In this document: positions 8,431 through 16,547 of the stretch, one piece after another
Layout: each line of letters starts with the position of its first letter
How positions within the stretch are numbered: position 1 is the first letter of the stretch
NCBI GenBank assembly: GCA_020697295.1
Contig: JAJFBF010000011.1
Span: forward strand, 1 to 53,590
DNA length: 53,590 nucleotides
Source of the DNA: Moraxellaceae bacterium
GTDB lineage: Bacteria > Pseudomonadota > Gammaproteobacteria > Pseudomonadales > Moraxellaceae
Direction: 5' to 3'
Notes under the pieces: generated by a model
Seen by the model: the letters and a program-made list of their open reading frames with translations, nothing else
What the model was told of the DNA's origin: nothing
Databases searched by the model: none
Translations under genes and position numbers: made by a program

Positions 8431-8605
8431 TTGACTTGAATTGGGTGCAGTAGAATGATTCAGTCCTTGCATGACCCACACGCGGAATCCGTGGTTGCCT
8501 GTTATCGCAATCGCCCGAGGTCTCCTCGGGCGCTTCCTTGTTAAGGCTTCATGCATGGTCGGGCGCTTGCGCGCTTTCTCTCAACTGGTTTCAAGGTATA
8601 CGAAA
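8431..8605 (+). promoter_or_regulatory. Cold-shock gene promoter and long 5' leader (copy 1)
   Basis: TTGACT at 8431 is followed 17 bases later by AATGAT, a plausible sigma-70 promoter. The transcript would have a leader of about 145 bases, containing the hairpin CGCCCGAGG-tct-CCTCGGGCG (8512-8532). This leader length matches the other two cold-shock genes here and the long leaders of cspA-type genes, which work as temperature-responsive RNA. Boundaries are inferred. Confidence 0.5.
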
Positions 8606-8809
8606 ATGGCAACTGGTACCGTCAAGTGGTTCAACGACACGAAGGGATACGGCTTCATCAAGCAGGATGATGGCGGTGAAGATCTCTTTGCTCATTTCTC
8701 TGAAATCAAGGCGGATGGCTTCCGTTCGCTGGCGGAAGGCCAGAAGGTCACCTTCGATGTGACCATGGGCCAGAAGGGCAAGCAGGCCTCCAATATCAAA
8801 CCCATTTGA
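8606..8809 (+). CDS. CspA-family cold-shock protein (copy 1)
   Basis: A 67-residue single cold-shock domain. RNP1 is KGYGFI and RNP2 is DLFAHF; the start is [17 protein letters not shown]. Such proteins bind single-stranded RNA or DNA and act as RNA chaperones. ATG 8606 follows AAGG at 8592. The open frame upstream is the leader, not coding. It is almost identical to the copy at 15241 (Thr instead of Ser in KVTFDV, QASN instead of QAAN). It is monocistronic with its own terminator. Confidence 0.95.
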   Translation: MATGTVKWFNDTKGYGFIKQDDGGEDLFAHFSEIKADGFRSLAEGQKVTFDVTMGQKGKQASNIKPI

Positions 8810-8858
8810 TCGACTGCCGCCAGCGGCGGCACGCAGGGGCGAGATGCCCTGGCAGAAG

Positions 8859-8882
8859 ACCCGGCTATTGCCGGGTTTTTTA
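8859..8882 (+). terminator. Rho-independent terminator after cold-shock copy 1
   Basis: ACCCGGC-tatt-GCCGGGT hairpin followed by six T. The same stem type ends the other two cold-shock genes. Confidence 0.85.
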
Positions 8883-9006
8883 TGGGGAATGCAGGCGCAG
8901 TTGGCAGTCGGCGCGCCACCGCCTGTGCGTGACCCGGGGTGAATCATCCGGCGAGCCGTTCCTCCCGAGGCGTGGCGCAGGCGGTGGCGCGTATGTCCGA
9001 AGCGGA

Positions 9007-10182
9007 TCAGAAGGTGGGGCGTAAGCCCGAAACTGCTGCGGGCATTGCGATGCCCGCAGGCGCAGAGGAGTCCTTAAGTCCTTCGGCCGGAGTTGAGGGC
9101 GGGCTGTCGGTGGACTTGGCGTTGGCCGAAGCGACAGCAGTGCGAAGGGCGCTCATTTCCCTGTTGATTCGGGCGAGACGGCTATTGGTGCGACGGACCT
9201 CTTGCCGCATGCGCTTCGTTTCGCGTTGTTCCGCTTCCAGAGCCTGCGCGAGCGTTGCAAGACGCTCTCGCTGCAGGCGGTCCTGTGCTGAAAGCATTGC
9301 TGCCTGCTCGCCCTGCCGGCTCACTATCGCGGTCAATTGCCGTGACACATCGTCGGGTACCCTGACCGGATTGAGCTGGAAATAGGTGACAAGACCGATG
9401 CCGAGCAGGGCCAATGTTGCCAGTGCCCTGGCCTGAGACCGGAGCCGGTACTGCATATGGTCAATATGGGAATCCAGGCGGCTACCCAGGTCTGCCAGTT
9501 GTGCCTGCAGTTGATGGGTGAGCAGGCTCAGTTGCTCGTGCTCGAGCATCAGTCGAATCAACGATTCCTGCTGTGCATGAAACTGGGAGTTCAGCCCCTC
9601 GATGCTGATTCGCAGGAGCTCGACGCGCTGCTGGAACTCGGCCGACAGAATGTCAAGGTTGCGACCCTGCCGGTTGACGATGCGGTCCAGGTGTTCGTGC
9701 AGTCGCGCCAGGGTGTCATGGCCTTTCCGGAGTTCGTGCTGGCCTTCCGTCTGGATGCGGATTTCTTCGGTAAGCATGCCCAGCGCGCGCTCGATATCGT
9801 GCAGGCGACTCCCCGCGCGCTGCTCCAGCTGTCGGATGGATTTTTCCTGGGCACTGCCTTGCTGGGCGAGGCGGGCCCCCAGGCGCAGGAAGTCCGAGGT
9901 GAGGGACGCGCTGCGCTGCTGCAATTCGCGCAGGCTGCCAGTGGTGGCAAGCCGTGATTCCGCCAGGGCCTCGCTGACCTCATGAATGTCCTGCTGAAGG
10001 CCGCTGATCCGGCCATCAAGTTCACGTGCCACGCGCAGGCGGCGTTCCTGCAGGGACGGGGGGGCGGCAGGCGCGTCGGCAGCATCAGGTCTTGCTGTTG
10101 CCGGAGCCGATTCGGCAGCGGAAGTGATAGGCAGTAGGGGGGCAGGTGTCTCCGTGCGCGGCGCAAGAGATTCGATAGACAT
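9007..10182 (-). CDS. Coiled-coil membrane protein, unknown
   Basis: A 391-residue protein. An Ala/Pro-rich N-terminus (1-45) is followed by a long heptad-rich helix region (about 50-260), a single membrane helix (ALATLALLGIGLVTYFQLN, about 275-293) and a second coiled coil (about 300-360). It ends in a Ser/Pro-rich tail. No signal peptide, so probably a large cytoplasmic rod anchored to the inner membrane. ATG 10182 has only a weak GGA upstream. It lies between stress-type small genes on the same strand but with 140-base gaps. I do not recognise a family. Confidence 0.75.
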   Translation of the reverse strand: MSIESLAPRTETPAPLLPITSAAESAPATARPDAADAPAAPPSLQERRLRVARELDGRISGLQQDIHEVSEALAESRLATTGSLRELQQRSASLTSDFLRLGARLAQQGSAQEKSIRQLEQRAGSRLHDIERALGMLTEEIRIQTEGQHELRKGHDTLARLHEHLDRIVNRQGRNLDILSAEFQQRVELLRISIEGLNSQFHAQQESLIRLMLEHEQLSLLTHQLQAQLADLGSRLDSHIDHMQYRLRSQARALATLALLGIGLVTYFQLNPVRVPDDVSRQLTAIVSRQGEQAAMLSAQDRLQRERLATLAQALEAEQRETKRMRQEVRRTNSRLARINREMSALRTAVASANAKSTDSPPSTPAEGLKDSSAPAGIAMPAAVSGLRPTF

Positions 10183-10322
10183 GGCGGCGGTTCCATCCCT
10201 GGAATGAGTGCCGGCGGGGAGGGGAGTCGCAATTCCATGCGACAGGAGCCGGCACCGCCATCATAAAAGCAGGGGGGCTGGCTGCGGATTCGGCATTCGG
10301 CTGAGCCGGAGTGCGGTGGGGC

Positions 10323-10724
10323 CTAGGTTTTTTCGTCAGGGCTGTCGGGCGGCAGGATGCTGGGGGGCTGGTCGTCGCGGGCGGACGGGCCGGGCGCCGG
10401 ATTGCTCACATACTGGTTGATCGCCAGATCGCCATTCATGGCGGCGAGCCGGGCAAAGAAACCCTTGTGCGGTCGGCGGGCCAGAAAGGTCTCGATGTGC
10501 TGATCCGCTTGCTGCCGGGAGAAGCCGTAGCGCTCATGCAGTGCGGTGATCAGCCGGTCTCGCCCCTGGCGTGCCGCTTCGATGTCAGCCGCCGTCAGAC
10601 GGCTCCAGTATTGCTGGGCCGCGTCCATGGCGTCCTGCCAGACACCGGCCAGGCTTTCCTGATTGTCGGGATTCTGCTCGGGAGGAATCGGGCCGCGGCC
10701 CTGATTGAGAGGATCCTGGTACAT
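10323..10724 (-). CDS. CsbD-like stress protein (133 aa)
   Basis: The core AQQYWSRLTAADIEAARQGR, then LITALHERYGFSRQQADQHI, follows the CsbD/YjbJ pattern (W..LT....I.G....L...L..RYG....A...V). The core starts near residue 35, after a Pro/Gln/Asn-rich head, and a Pro-rich tail follows, so the protein is longer than usual (CsbD is about 65 residues). ATG 10724 is preceded by GGAGG with 5-base spacing. It is a second copy of the motif in the protein at 7276-7755. Likely stress-induced. Confidence 0.7.
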   Translation of the reverse strand: MYQDPLNQGRGPIPPEQNPDNQESLAGVWQDAMDAAQQYWSRLTAADIEAARQGRDRLITALHERYGFSRQQADQHIETFLARRPHKGFFARLAAMNGDLAINQYVSNPAPGPSARDDQPPSILPPDSPDEKT

Positions 10725-10822
10725 AAGCACCTCCGCGATCCTGATGCACTTGGAAGTTGAGCCTGTTAATCATCGTCTTGGCAGCGGCACCCCCAACAGG
10801 GCGCCACTGCACAAGATTGGCT

Positions 10823-11194
10823 TCAGCGCTGCTGCTGGCCACCGCCGGACTGCTGCCCACCCTGGGTGGACTGACGGCCCTGGCCCTGCTGGCCGGGTTG
10901 CTGCTGGTTTTGCTGGCCAGGCTGCTGACCCTGTTGTCCGGGCTGCTGCTGGCCTTGCTGCCCCATGCCGGACTGGCTCTGCTGGCCGGACTGTTGCCCC
11001 AGGTCCTGCTGGCCCTGCTGCCCTGTCTGCCGGTCCTGGCCTCCTTGCTGGCTCTGCTGTCCCTGCTGGCCGGGCTGCTGCTGACCTTGCTGCTGCTGGC
11101 GGTCCTGCTGGCCCTGCTGGTTTTGCTGTCCCTGTTGCCCTTGCTGGCCTTGCTGACCCTGCTGGCCTTGTTGCCGAGAATTTTCCGTGGTCAT
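10823..11194 (-). CDS. Gln/Gly-rich low-complexity protein
   Basis: A 123-residue protein that is almost entirely QQG-type repeats; I count 62 Gln. It starts MTTENSRQQGQQG and has no hydrophobic segment, so it must be disordered or prion-like. GAGG lies 7 bases before ATG 11194, a good ribosome binding site, which argues for real translation. The gene stands between CsbD-like and Ser/Arg-rich genes with similar spacing. Function unknown; condensate formation or desiccation protection are guesses. The opposite strand is also open but reads as Leu/Ala repeats with no signals. Confidence 0.6.
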   Translation of the reverse strand: MTTENSRQQGQQGQQGQQGQQGQQNQQGQQDRQQQQGQQQPGQQGQQSQQGGQDRQTGQQGQQDLGQQSGQQSQSGMGQQGQQQPGQQGQQPGQQNQQQPGQQGQGRQSTQGGQQSGGGQQQR

Positions 11195-11446
11195 CGTAAC
11201 ACCTCAAGTCTGATGGCTAATCTGATCATCTGATCAGCTACGCGTTTGATTGAGTATCTGCATGTCACTGCAGCACTATCTTTGTAGCAGCTGGATAAGA
11301 ACTACGAGGGAGAGACCGAGAGCGAGCCTGGAGGAATTCTGTAATGATTGGTGTTGAAGTGAAAACTGTGCAAGGTTTATACGAAGTTTACATAACTGAA
11401 TTAAATAATTTGTTCAGGGCTGTAAAGAGGGTGGGGAAAACTGTTT

Positions 11447-11502
11447 GCTGAGAGCTGAGAGCTGAGAGCTGAGAGCTGAGAGCTGAGAGCTGAGAGCTGA
11501 GA
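11447..11502. repeat. Heptanucleotide tandem repeat (GCTGAGA)8
   Basis: Eight perfect copies of GCTGAGA lie in the 540-base gap between genes at 11194 and 11736. Because the unit is not a multiple of three, copy-number change would shift any frame crossing it, but no convincing gene does. The rest of the gap (11195-11446, 11503-11735) is AT-richer and shows no feature I can name. Confidence 0.95.
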
Positions 11503-11735
11503 GGATAAGACAGAAGATATGCACTACCTCTGGCTGAGACGGGCGGGGGCACAGACCCTTGCTCGCATGTCGCCGTTGTAAAGTGGCGGCACCTGGGCAA
11601 AGAGTGAGTTGAGGCTGGGTTTTGTAGCTAACTGCCCTCCGATCCTGGCGGTGCAAGGGAGCGTCTAGCGAGGCCCCTGTGCCGCCTGCCGGATAGAATG
11701 CGCGCTCCGGCAAGGGCGGGGATCAGGTCACCAGG

Positions 11736-12296
11736 TCAGTGAGTGGAGCGGCTTCGTGAAGTACTGTCCTCCTTCTTGCTACGACTCGACGTGCGCGTAC
11801 TGCTGGTCTTTCCGGTTTCCGTGTCGCGACTGCGCGCTGCACGTGCTGCGTTCCCCTTCTGATTGGTCTTGCCGACTTCGGCACGCTTTTCTGCCGATGC
11901 GTTCCCGCTCCCGCTGCGACTGCTTTCTGTGCGCGGGGTGCTGCTGGACTTGCGTCGGGAGCTGCCGCTACTGCCGCCACTGGTGGCGGAGTTTCGGGCG
12001 ACAGTGCCGCGAGTGCCCGCTGTACTGCTGGCCGTGCTGCCCTTGCCGGAGGCGCGACTGCTCCGGGGGCTGGTGCTGGCGGAGTTGCGACGACTGTTGC
12101 GTGGCGAGCTTTCCTCGCTGCGGAAGCGGCCCATGAGGTTGTTGATCATCCGGCCGGCCTTGCCATTGCGCAGGCGATCAGCGAGGTCGCTGACCCGGTC
12201 GGTGAGGCCGGCCATGCGATTCCCGAGCGCATGGCGGCTGCTGTCAGTGGTCGCCTCGGCGAGCTCCCTGAGATAGCGCGTGATCTTGCTGGCCAT
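11736..12296 (-). CDS. Ser/Arg-rich protein with helical N-terminus
   Basis: A 186-residue protein. The first 60 residues (MASKITRYLRELAEATTDSS, then RVSDLADRLRNGKAGRMINN) look like amphipathic helices. The remaining 125 residues are Ser/Arg/Thr/Gly/Lys-rich, strongly basic and probably disordered, somewhat like histone-H1-type tails. ATG 12296 has GGAGG 6 bases upstream; the frame is open to 12332 without a site. It may bind nucleic acid, but this is only inferred from charge. Confidence 0.65.
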   Translation of the reverse strand: MASKITRYLRELAEATTDSSRHALGNRMAGLTDRVSDLADRLRNGKAGRMINNLMGRFRSEESSPRNSRRNSASTSPRSSRASGKGSTASSTAGTRGTVARNSATSGGSSGSSRRKSSSTPRTESSRSGSGNASAEKRAEVGKTNQKGNAARAARSRDTETGKTSSTRTSSRSKKEDSTSRSRSTH

Positions 12297-12444
12297 GGTG
12301 GGCCTCCTGCACGTTGCCTGACGGGCATGCAACCGGAGCGGTATTGCTACCGATTACCCGACACCCTTCTATTCTTCGCCACAAACGGCACGGTGTCGGT
12401 TTCAGCACGTGGGATTATGTGAGGGGTTGTATAGATGGTGCGCT

Positions 12445-12876
12445 TCAGCGCGGGTCGTCGTCAGCGGCGATGTCGGCCGGATCGCGCGCCTGTCCCACGG
12501 CGGATCCATCACCCTGATGATGATCCCCGGGGCGCCGGTAGGCGTATTCCGTGTAGGCCTCCGCCTCCGAGCCGAAGCGCTGCTCACCCATGGCGACATC
12601 GGCAGTATTGCCTTGCGCAGGCCTGTCTTCGCGATCGGTGTAGAGGTCCTCGTCGAACTGCTCGCGAAATTCCGCCTGTTCTCCCGCCGGTTCCCGGAGT
12701 GCCTCGGGGGTGAGCAGTGGTGATCGTGGCTCGCGTTCATCGGCCTCCAGCTCCTGTCCCGGATCTTCGTCGTCCAGGGCGCGATCATCTTCGATGAGGA
12801 AATCCTCGCGGGCATGTTTTTCCTGCTTCTGCGGCGAGGCGGCGCTTTTGTCCGCGTCACGTTCCATCCTGTTCAT
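12445..12876 (-). CDS. Acidic hydrophilic protein, unknown
   Basis: A 143-residue protein rich in Asp, Glu, Arg, Gln and Ala with no membrane segment, starting MNRMERDADKSAASPQKQEK and ending ADDDPR. ATG 12876 is preceded by GAGG with 6-base spacing. Composition suggests a disordered, highly soluble (hydrophilin-like) protein, consistent with the other stress-type genes beside it. No domain recognised. Confidence 0.6.
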   Translation of the reverse strand: MNRMERDADKSAASPQKQEKHAREDFLIEDDRALDDEDPGQELEADEREPRSPLLTPEALREPAGEQAEFREQFDEDLYTDREDRPAQGNTADVAMGEQRFGSEAEAYTEYAYRRPGDHHQGDGSAVGQARDPADIAADDDPR

Positions 12877-13101
12877 GCGTCACCTCGATAGTGATACAGG
12901 CGTTGCTGTCTGAGCGCCTGCATCTGGTATAGCACTCCGGCAGACGCCCGCCGGTGCGGAGGCGCAGCTGCAGTCGCGGGATCAGCCGTTGCAAGAAGCG
13001 CAACAGGTGTTATGGCTACGGCAAACGGCAAACGGCAACAAGTCGAAGGTTTGCGGGGAGGAGCGCAGGCCGGGCATGGTCAGCCGTGTCAGGTGCGGCG
13101 G

Positions 13102-13536
13102 TCAGGCCAGCGATTGCCGGGCCCATTGCAGGAATTGCGCGGGCGGCAGGGCGCCGGAAAGACGCGCTATCTCGCGGCCCTGGCGGAAGATCACGAGCGT
13201 GGGGATGCTGCGAATGCCGAATCGCTGCGCCAGGGCCGGCACCGCTTCGGTGTCGACCTTGGCCAGGCGAACCTGTGGCTCGAGCTGCGCCGCCGCCTGC
13301 TGGAACACCGGTGCGAACTGGCGGCAGGGACCGCACCACGGGGCCCAGAAATCCACGATCACCGGCAGGTCGCCCGAGAGATGCTGGTCGAAACTGGTCG
13401 CGTCCAGGCTCACCGGCATGGCCGTGAACAGGGGCTCGTGGCAGCTCCCGCAGCGGCCGCCTTCACCAAGGCGCGCGGCTGGCAGGCGATTCTTGCGATG
13501 GCAATGCGGGCAAGTGACAAGCAGGGCGTTGGACAT
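13102..13536 (-). CDS. trxC: Thioredoxin TrxC (thioredoxin 2)
   Basis: A 144-residue cytoplasmic thioredoxin that reduces protein disulfides. The N-terminal zinc knuckle has CPHC at 9-12 and CGSC at 29-32, diagnostic of TrxC. The thioredoxin fold follows, with the active site WCGPC at 67-71 and the cis-Pro in SIPTLVIF. TrxC genes are commonly part of oxidative-stress responses, which fits the low-complexity stress-type genes on the same strand upstream. Start ATG 13536 is clear. Confidence 0.95.
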   Translation of the reverse strand: MSNALLVTCPHCHRKNRLPAARLGEGGRCGSCHEPLFTAMPVSLDATSFDQHLSGDLPVIVDFWAPWCGPCRQFAPVFQQAAAQLEPQVRLAKVDTEAVPALAQRFGIRSIPTLVIFRQGREIARLSGALPPAQFLQWARQSLA

Positions 13537-13755
13537 GGCGTACTCCAGTCAAGGGCAGGGCTTTCCACGCTGGAGCGCCCTGCCACTGAAATAGGTGCGA
13601 ACCCGGCAATTGCAAGGGCGGTCCTTGAGCGGTGGATCCGCACAAAAGGATGGCGGCCTCGCGGAGAAGGGGGCGCCAACACAGGAGCAGGCAGTCCCGT
13701 GGCGGCTGGCTATGCTGTTGGGGGCCGGGCCACGCTCACCCGGCGGGAGGAAATC

Positions 13756-13923
13756 ATGCAAGCTTTACGTGAGGTATTCCGATTTGCCGTGCAGTTGCTG
13801 AAATATGCGGGGCAATTCCTGCTGTCACTGTTGCGGCTCTACCGACTGGCCAAGCGCATCAAGTCCAATACGGATACCTGGGAGCAGCTGCCGGGCCAGT
13901 CCACGCCGGTCCAGGGCGTATAG
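13756..13923 (+). CDS. Small amphipathic/membrane protein (55 aa)
   Basis: ATG 13756 is preceded by GGGAGGAAATC, one of the best ribosome binding sites in the window. The product MQALREVFRFAVQLLKYAGQ continues as a basic amphipathic helix (FLLSLLRLYRLAKRIKSN) and a short polar tail. It could sit on or in the inner membrane. The long open frame upstream in this register is a shadow of trxC. Function unknown. Confidence 0.6.
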   Translation: MQALREVFRFAVQLLKYAGQFLLSLLRLYRLAKRIKSNTDTWEQLPGQSTPVQGV

Positions 13924-14093
13924 CCGTCCCCGGGGCGGGCCGCTCATGCAGGCCCGCCCGGTTGCCGGGCTGTCGCAAGCGGATGCGAGTGTGCTTGCAG
14001 GGGAGGTCGCGGAGAGAGGCTTTGTCGTTGCCCATCCGGCAAGGACTGCGTCGGGAGGAGAGGCAATCGACAATGACCTGTCGCAAGGATGGG

Positions 14094-15005
14094 ATGCGCC
14101 GCTGGTGGTCCGGCTTGCTGTTGCTTCCGGCGCTGGCGGGCGCCGTCCCCTTGCCTTCGCCCGTGAGCCTCATGCTGGCGCAGAAGGGGATGGTGGCGCC
14201 GGCCACATTTGATCCTGCCTCGGCGACGACGGCCGCCTCGCCTGCGGCAGAAGCGCTGGCTGAGGGCAGCCAGGCAAGGCTCGAGAGGGCGGAGCTCAAG
14301 GTGCTGCGCAGCCGGCAGTGGGCGGCGGGCGTCATCCTGGCGTGGGGACTGCTGCAATGGGACTACGGGTCGCGTCCCATTCATTTCCGCTCCGAAGGCT
14401 GGTTTGGCCAGTCCACGCCCGAAGGCGGCGCCGACAAGCTGGGGCATCTCTACACCGGCTACCTGTTGGCGCGCGGCATGGCCAGCCTTTACCGCGACTG
14501 GGGCCTGGCGGCCGACCGGGCCGCCCGCGAGGCGGCGCTGACCTCGGTGCTGGTGACGACGGTGATGGAGGTCGGTGATGGCTTCAGCCCCTATGGCATC
14601 TCGGGCGAAGACCTGCTCATGAACCTGGCGGGCGCCTGGGCCGGCGAGGCCCTGGCGCGCAGCCCTGCCTGGCGCGAGCGCCTTGATTTGCGCGTGGAGT
14701 ACCGCTTCAACGCCGACACCAGCGATTTCACCACGGACTACGAGCACGCGCGTCACCTGGTCGCACTCAAGCTGGGTGGTTTTGACGCCCTGCGTGACAC
14801 GCCGCTGCGCTGGCTGGAGGTGCAGGGCGGCTATTACACGCGGGGTTATTCCGATCCGCGGGCTCCTGACCGGCGCACTGCCTATGCCGGCGTGGGCCTC
14901 AACCTGCCGCTGCTGTTGCGTCGTGCCAGGCAGGAACGCACGGCCACCTTCCTGCAATTTTACCAGCCGCCCGGGACCACCCTGCGCCTTGAGGATCGCC
15001 TCTAG
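14094..15005 (+). CDS. DUF2279-family exported protein
   Basis: About 303 residues with a signal peptide (MRRWWSGLLLLPALAGAVPL). The body has W-Y-rich segments typical of DUF2279 (predicted periplasmic or outer-membrane proteins): LLQWDYGS, then FRSEGWFGQSTPEGGADKLGH, here cut at 20 residues as FRSEGWFGQSTPEGGADKLG, then VTTVMEVGDGFSPYGIS. The end resembles a beta-rich outer-membrane part (DTSDFTTDYEHARHLVALKL). AAGGA lies 4 bases before ATG 14094; ATG 14073 in frame is an alternative. Function of the family is unknown. Confidence 0.75.
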   Translation: MRRWWSGLLLLPALAGAVPLPSPVSLMLAQKGMVAPATFDPASATTAASPAAEALAEGSQARLERAELKVLRSRQWAAGVILAWGLLQWDYGSRPIHFRSEGWFGQSTPEGGADKLGHLYTGYLLARGMASLYRDWGLAADRAAREAALTSVLVTTVMEVGDGFSPYGISGEDLLMNLAGAWAGEALARSPAWRERLDLRVEYRFNADTSDFTTDYEHARHLVALKLGGFDALRDTPLRWLEVQGGYYTRGYSDPRAPDRRTAYAGVGLNLPLLLRRARQERTATFLQFYQPPGTTLRLEDRL

Positions 15006-15071
15006 GCGGACGGCTCCGCCCGGGCGCCGACCGGGGCGCAAGCTCAGGCCGGCAGCGGCGTGGCCGGCGGC

Positions 15072-15240
15072 TTGACTTGCCCTTTACGCGTGTCAATATT
15101 GCTAGCGCATGAGGCACAGGCAGAAATCTTTCTTGTCAGTTCTTGCGTACCGCCAGTACTCCAGTTTGTCATTTCCCTGTCCGGCTCTGCACCCGGCGGG
15201 CTTTGCCCGCGCACTCCCAGCTCTGAACAGGTAAATAGAA
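15072..15240 (+). promoter_or_regulatory. Cold-shock gene promoter and long 5' leader (copy 2)
   Basis: TTGACT at 15072 and TGTCAATAT about 15 bases later form the same promoter layout as in copy 3. The leader (about 140 bases) shares CAGAAA-TCTTTCTTGTCAGTTCTTGC-like blocks with copy 3 (CAGAAAGCCTTCTTGT, GTTCTTGC, TTCCCTGT, GGGCT-TGCCCG). Such conservation upstream of the start supports a structured, temperature-responsive RNA as in cspA-type leaders. Confidence 0.6.
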
Positions 15241-15444
15241 ATGGCTACTGGTACGGTTAAGTGGTTCAACGACACCAAGGGTTACGGTTTCATCAAGCAG
15301 GATGACGGTGGTGAGGATCTTTTCGCCCACTTCTCCGAGATCAAGGCGGATGGCTTCCGTTCACTGGCAGAAGGTCAGAAGGTTTCCTTCGATGTGACCA
15401 TGGGCCAGAAGGGCAAGCAGGCCGCCAACATCAAGCCCATCTGA
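15241..15444 (+). CDS. CspA-family cold-shock protein (copy 2)
   Basis: A 67-residue cold-shock domain with KGYGFI and DLFAHF RNA-binding motifs, differing from copy 1 at only two residues that I can see (Ser in KVSFDV, Ala in KQAANIKPI). It acts as an RNA chaperone. AGGTAAATAGAA precedes ATG 15241. Monocistronic, with a long conserved leader and its own terminator. Near-identity of copies 1 and 2 points to recent duplication or gene conversion. Confidence 0.96.
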   Translation: MATGTVKWFNDTKGYGFIKQDDGGEDLFAHFSEIKADGFRSLAEGQKVSFDVTMGQKGKQAANIKPI

Positions 15445-15473
15445 GCTGCGATGCGCCGCCGCAAGGCAGCAGT

Positions 15474-15505
15474 AAAAAAAACCCGGCGATTGCCGGGTTT
15501 TTTTA
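15474..15505. terminator. Rho-independent terminator after cold-shock copy 2
   Basis: A-run, hairpin ACCCGGC-gat-tGCCGGGT, then seven T. Works in both directions, so it may also end the channel gene transcribed toward it. Confidence 0.88.
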
Positions 15506-15557
15506 TGGGCGCGTGGCGGCTGGGCCGGGCCGCGACCCTGCTCGAGCTGTCGAGGTG

Positions 15558-16025
15558 CTAGCGGTGACGGTGCAGGTCCTTGCGCTCGGTGTGCGCCTTC
15601 CACATGCGTTCCATGCACAGGTAGGTGAACGAGGCTGACCAGCCGATCATGAGCAGTCCGCACAGGGCCTCCACCCCGGTGACCAGGCGCAGCCCGCCGG
15701 AGGGATACACGTCGCCAAGGCCGAGCGAGGTATACGAGACCACCGAGAAATACAGGTAGTCAAAGAAGCTGCCGTCCAGCGAGCCATGGAAGCGGCCCAC
15801 CCCGGTTTCCACCATCAGCTGGAAGCAGACAGCAAACAGCCACACTTCCACGGTGTGGGCAAGGAACACGGCCAGGATCACATACACCATCTCGTGGCGC
15901 GGATGCAGGCGCAGGCGCGGAATCAGCTGGTCCGAAATCAGGCGCAGCGCCTCGTAATGCACCAGCACTGTCGTCGTCACCATCACGACGCTCGCCAGCG
16001 CGCTCCACGCGAAATCCGCCACCAT
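15558..16025 (-). CDS. Two-pore-helix potassium-channel-like protein
   Basis: A 155-residue inner membrane protein of the ion-channel (Ion_trans_2) type. Helices are at about 8-28 and 45-68. A pore helix and filter follow in YLYFSVVSYTSLGLGDVYPS, and the last helix is VTGVEALCGLLMIGWSASF. The filter reads TSLGLGD where K+ channels normally have T(V/I)GYGD, so selectivity is uncertain. ATG 16025 (AAGG close upstream) is preferred; ATG 16055 in frame has no ribosome binding site. Confidence 0.75.
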   Translation of the reverse strand: MVADFAWSALASVVMVTTTVLVHYEALRLISDQLIPRLRLHPRHEMVYVILAVFLAHTVEVWLFAVCFQLMVETGVGRFHGSLDGSFFDYLYFSVVSYTSLGLGDVYPSGGLRLVTGVEALCGLLMIGWSASFTYLCMERMWKAHTERKDLHRHR

Positions 16026-16129
16026 CGCCTTCTGCTCTCCCGGAAGAGGGAGCATCACAGCACAGCCCGGCCAGTTGCCGGTTGATACAGGTCAGGCAAT
16101 GGCCCCGGCGGTCGGGAAGGCGCGTGGCG

Positions 16130-16441
16130 CTAGAGCAGCATGGTCAGCAGGCCTTCCACGGCGCCGTTGCGGATATTGACGCTGCGGCCGGCGGCATAGC
16201 GATTGAGGGCGTTCTCGATCCAGGCGCGGTCACAGTGAAAGTGGCGCAACTCCAGTGCTTCGGCCCGCAAGTGGTAGTCGAGCTCGAGATGGACCTGCTG
16301 CACATCGCCCTTCAGGACGGCTTCCATCGAGATGCGTTCCGCCTCCGGATTGATGTCGATTTGACGGATTTCGCCAATATCCTGGAGGTAGCGGTTGAGC
16401 GCCAGCTTGACGCCGGCCTCCTTGAATGTGTCCATGACCAT
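16130..16441 (-). CDS. Hypothetical protein, paralogue of 19625-19936
   Basis: A 103-residue soluble protein with alternating strands and helices (TFKEAGVKLALNRYLQDIGE, then LELDYHLRAEALELRHFHCD). It aligns without gaps to the equally long protein at 19625-19936, sharing LN.Y..D.GE, DI/DP, L.LE.DY and F.C.R.W.E..LNR..AG. ATG 16441 has GGAGG 5 bases upstream. The paralogue flanks the other side of the ankyrin/cold-shock/ComJ-like block. No family recognised. Confidence 0.75.
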   Translation of the reverse strand: MVMDTFKEAGVKLALNRYLQDIGEIRQIDINPEAERISMEAVLKGDVQQVHLELDYHLRAEALELRHFHCDRAWIENALNRYAAGRSVNIRNGAVEGLLTMLL

Positions 16442-16547
16442 GACAGCCTCCGGTATTCGCGCCCGTTGGCGCGAGGGGATGCGGGGCTTTCAGGATGGGT
16501 GGCGCCGCCGGCTTTTTCCACCCGGCACCCCAAAACGGATGCTCCCT

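Noticed and set aside
10757..11233. Leu/Ala-rich plus-strand frame over the Gln-rich gene
   Set aside because: It is the complement of CAG/CAA repeats and lacks a ribosome binding site; the minus strand has a good one.
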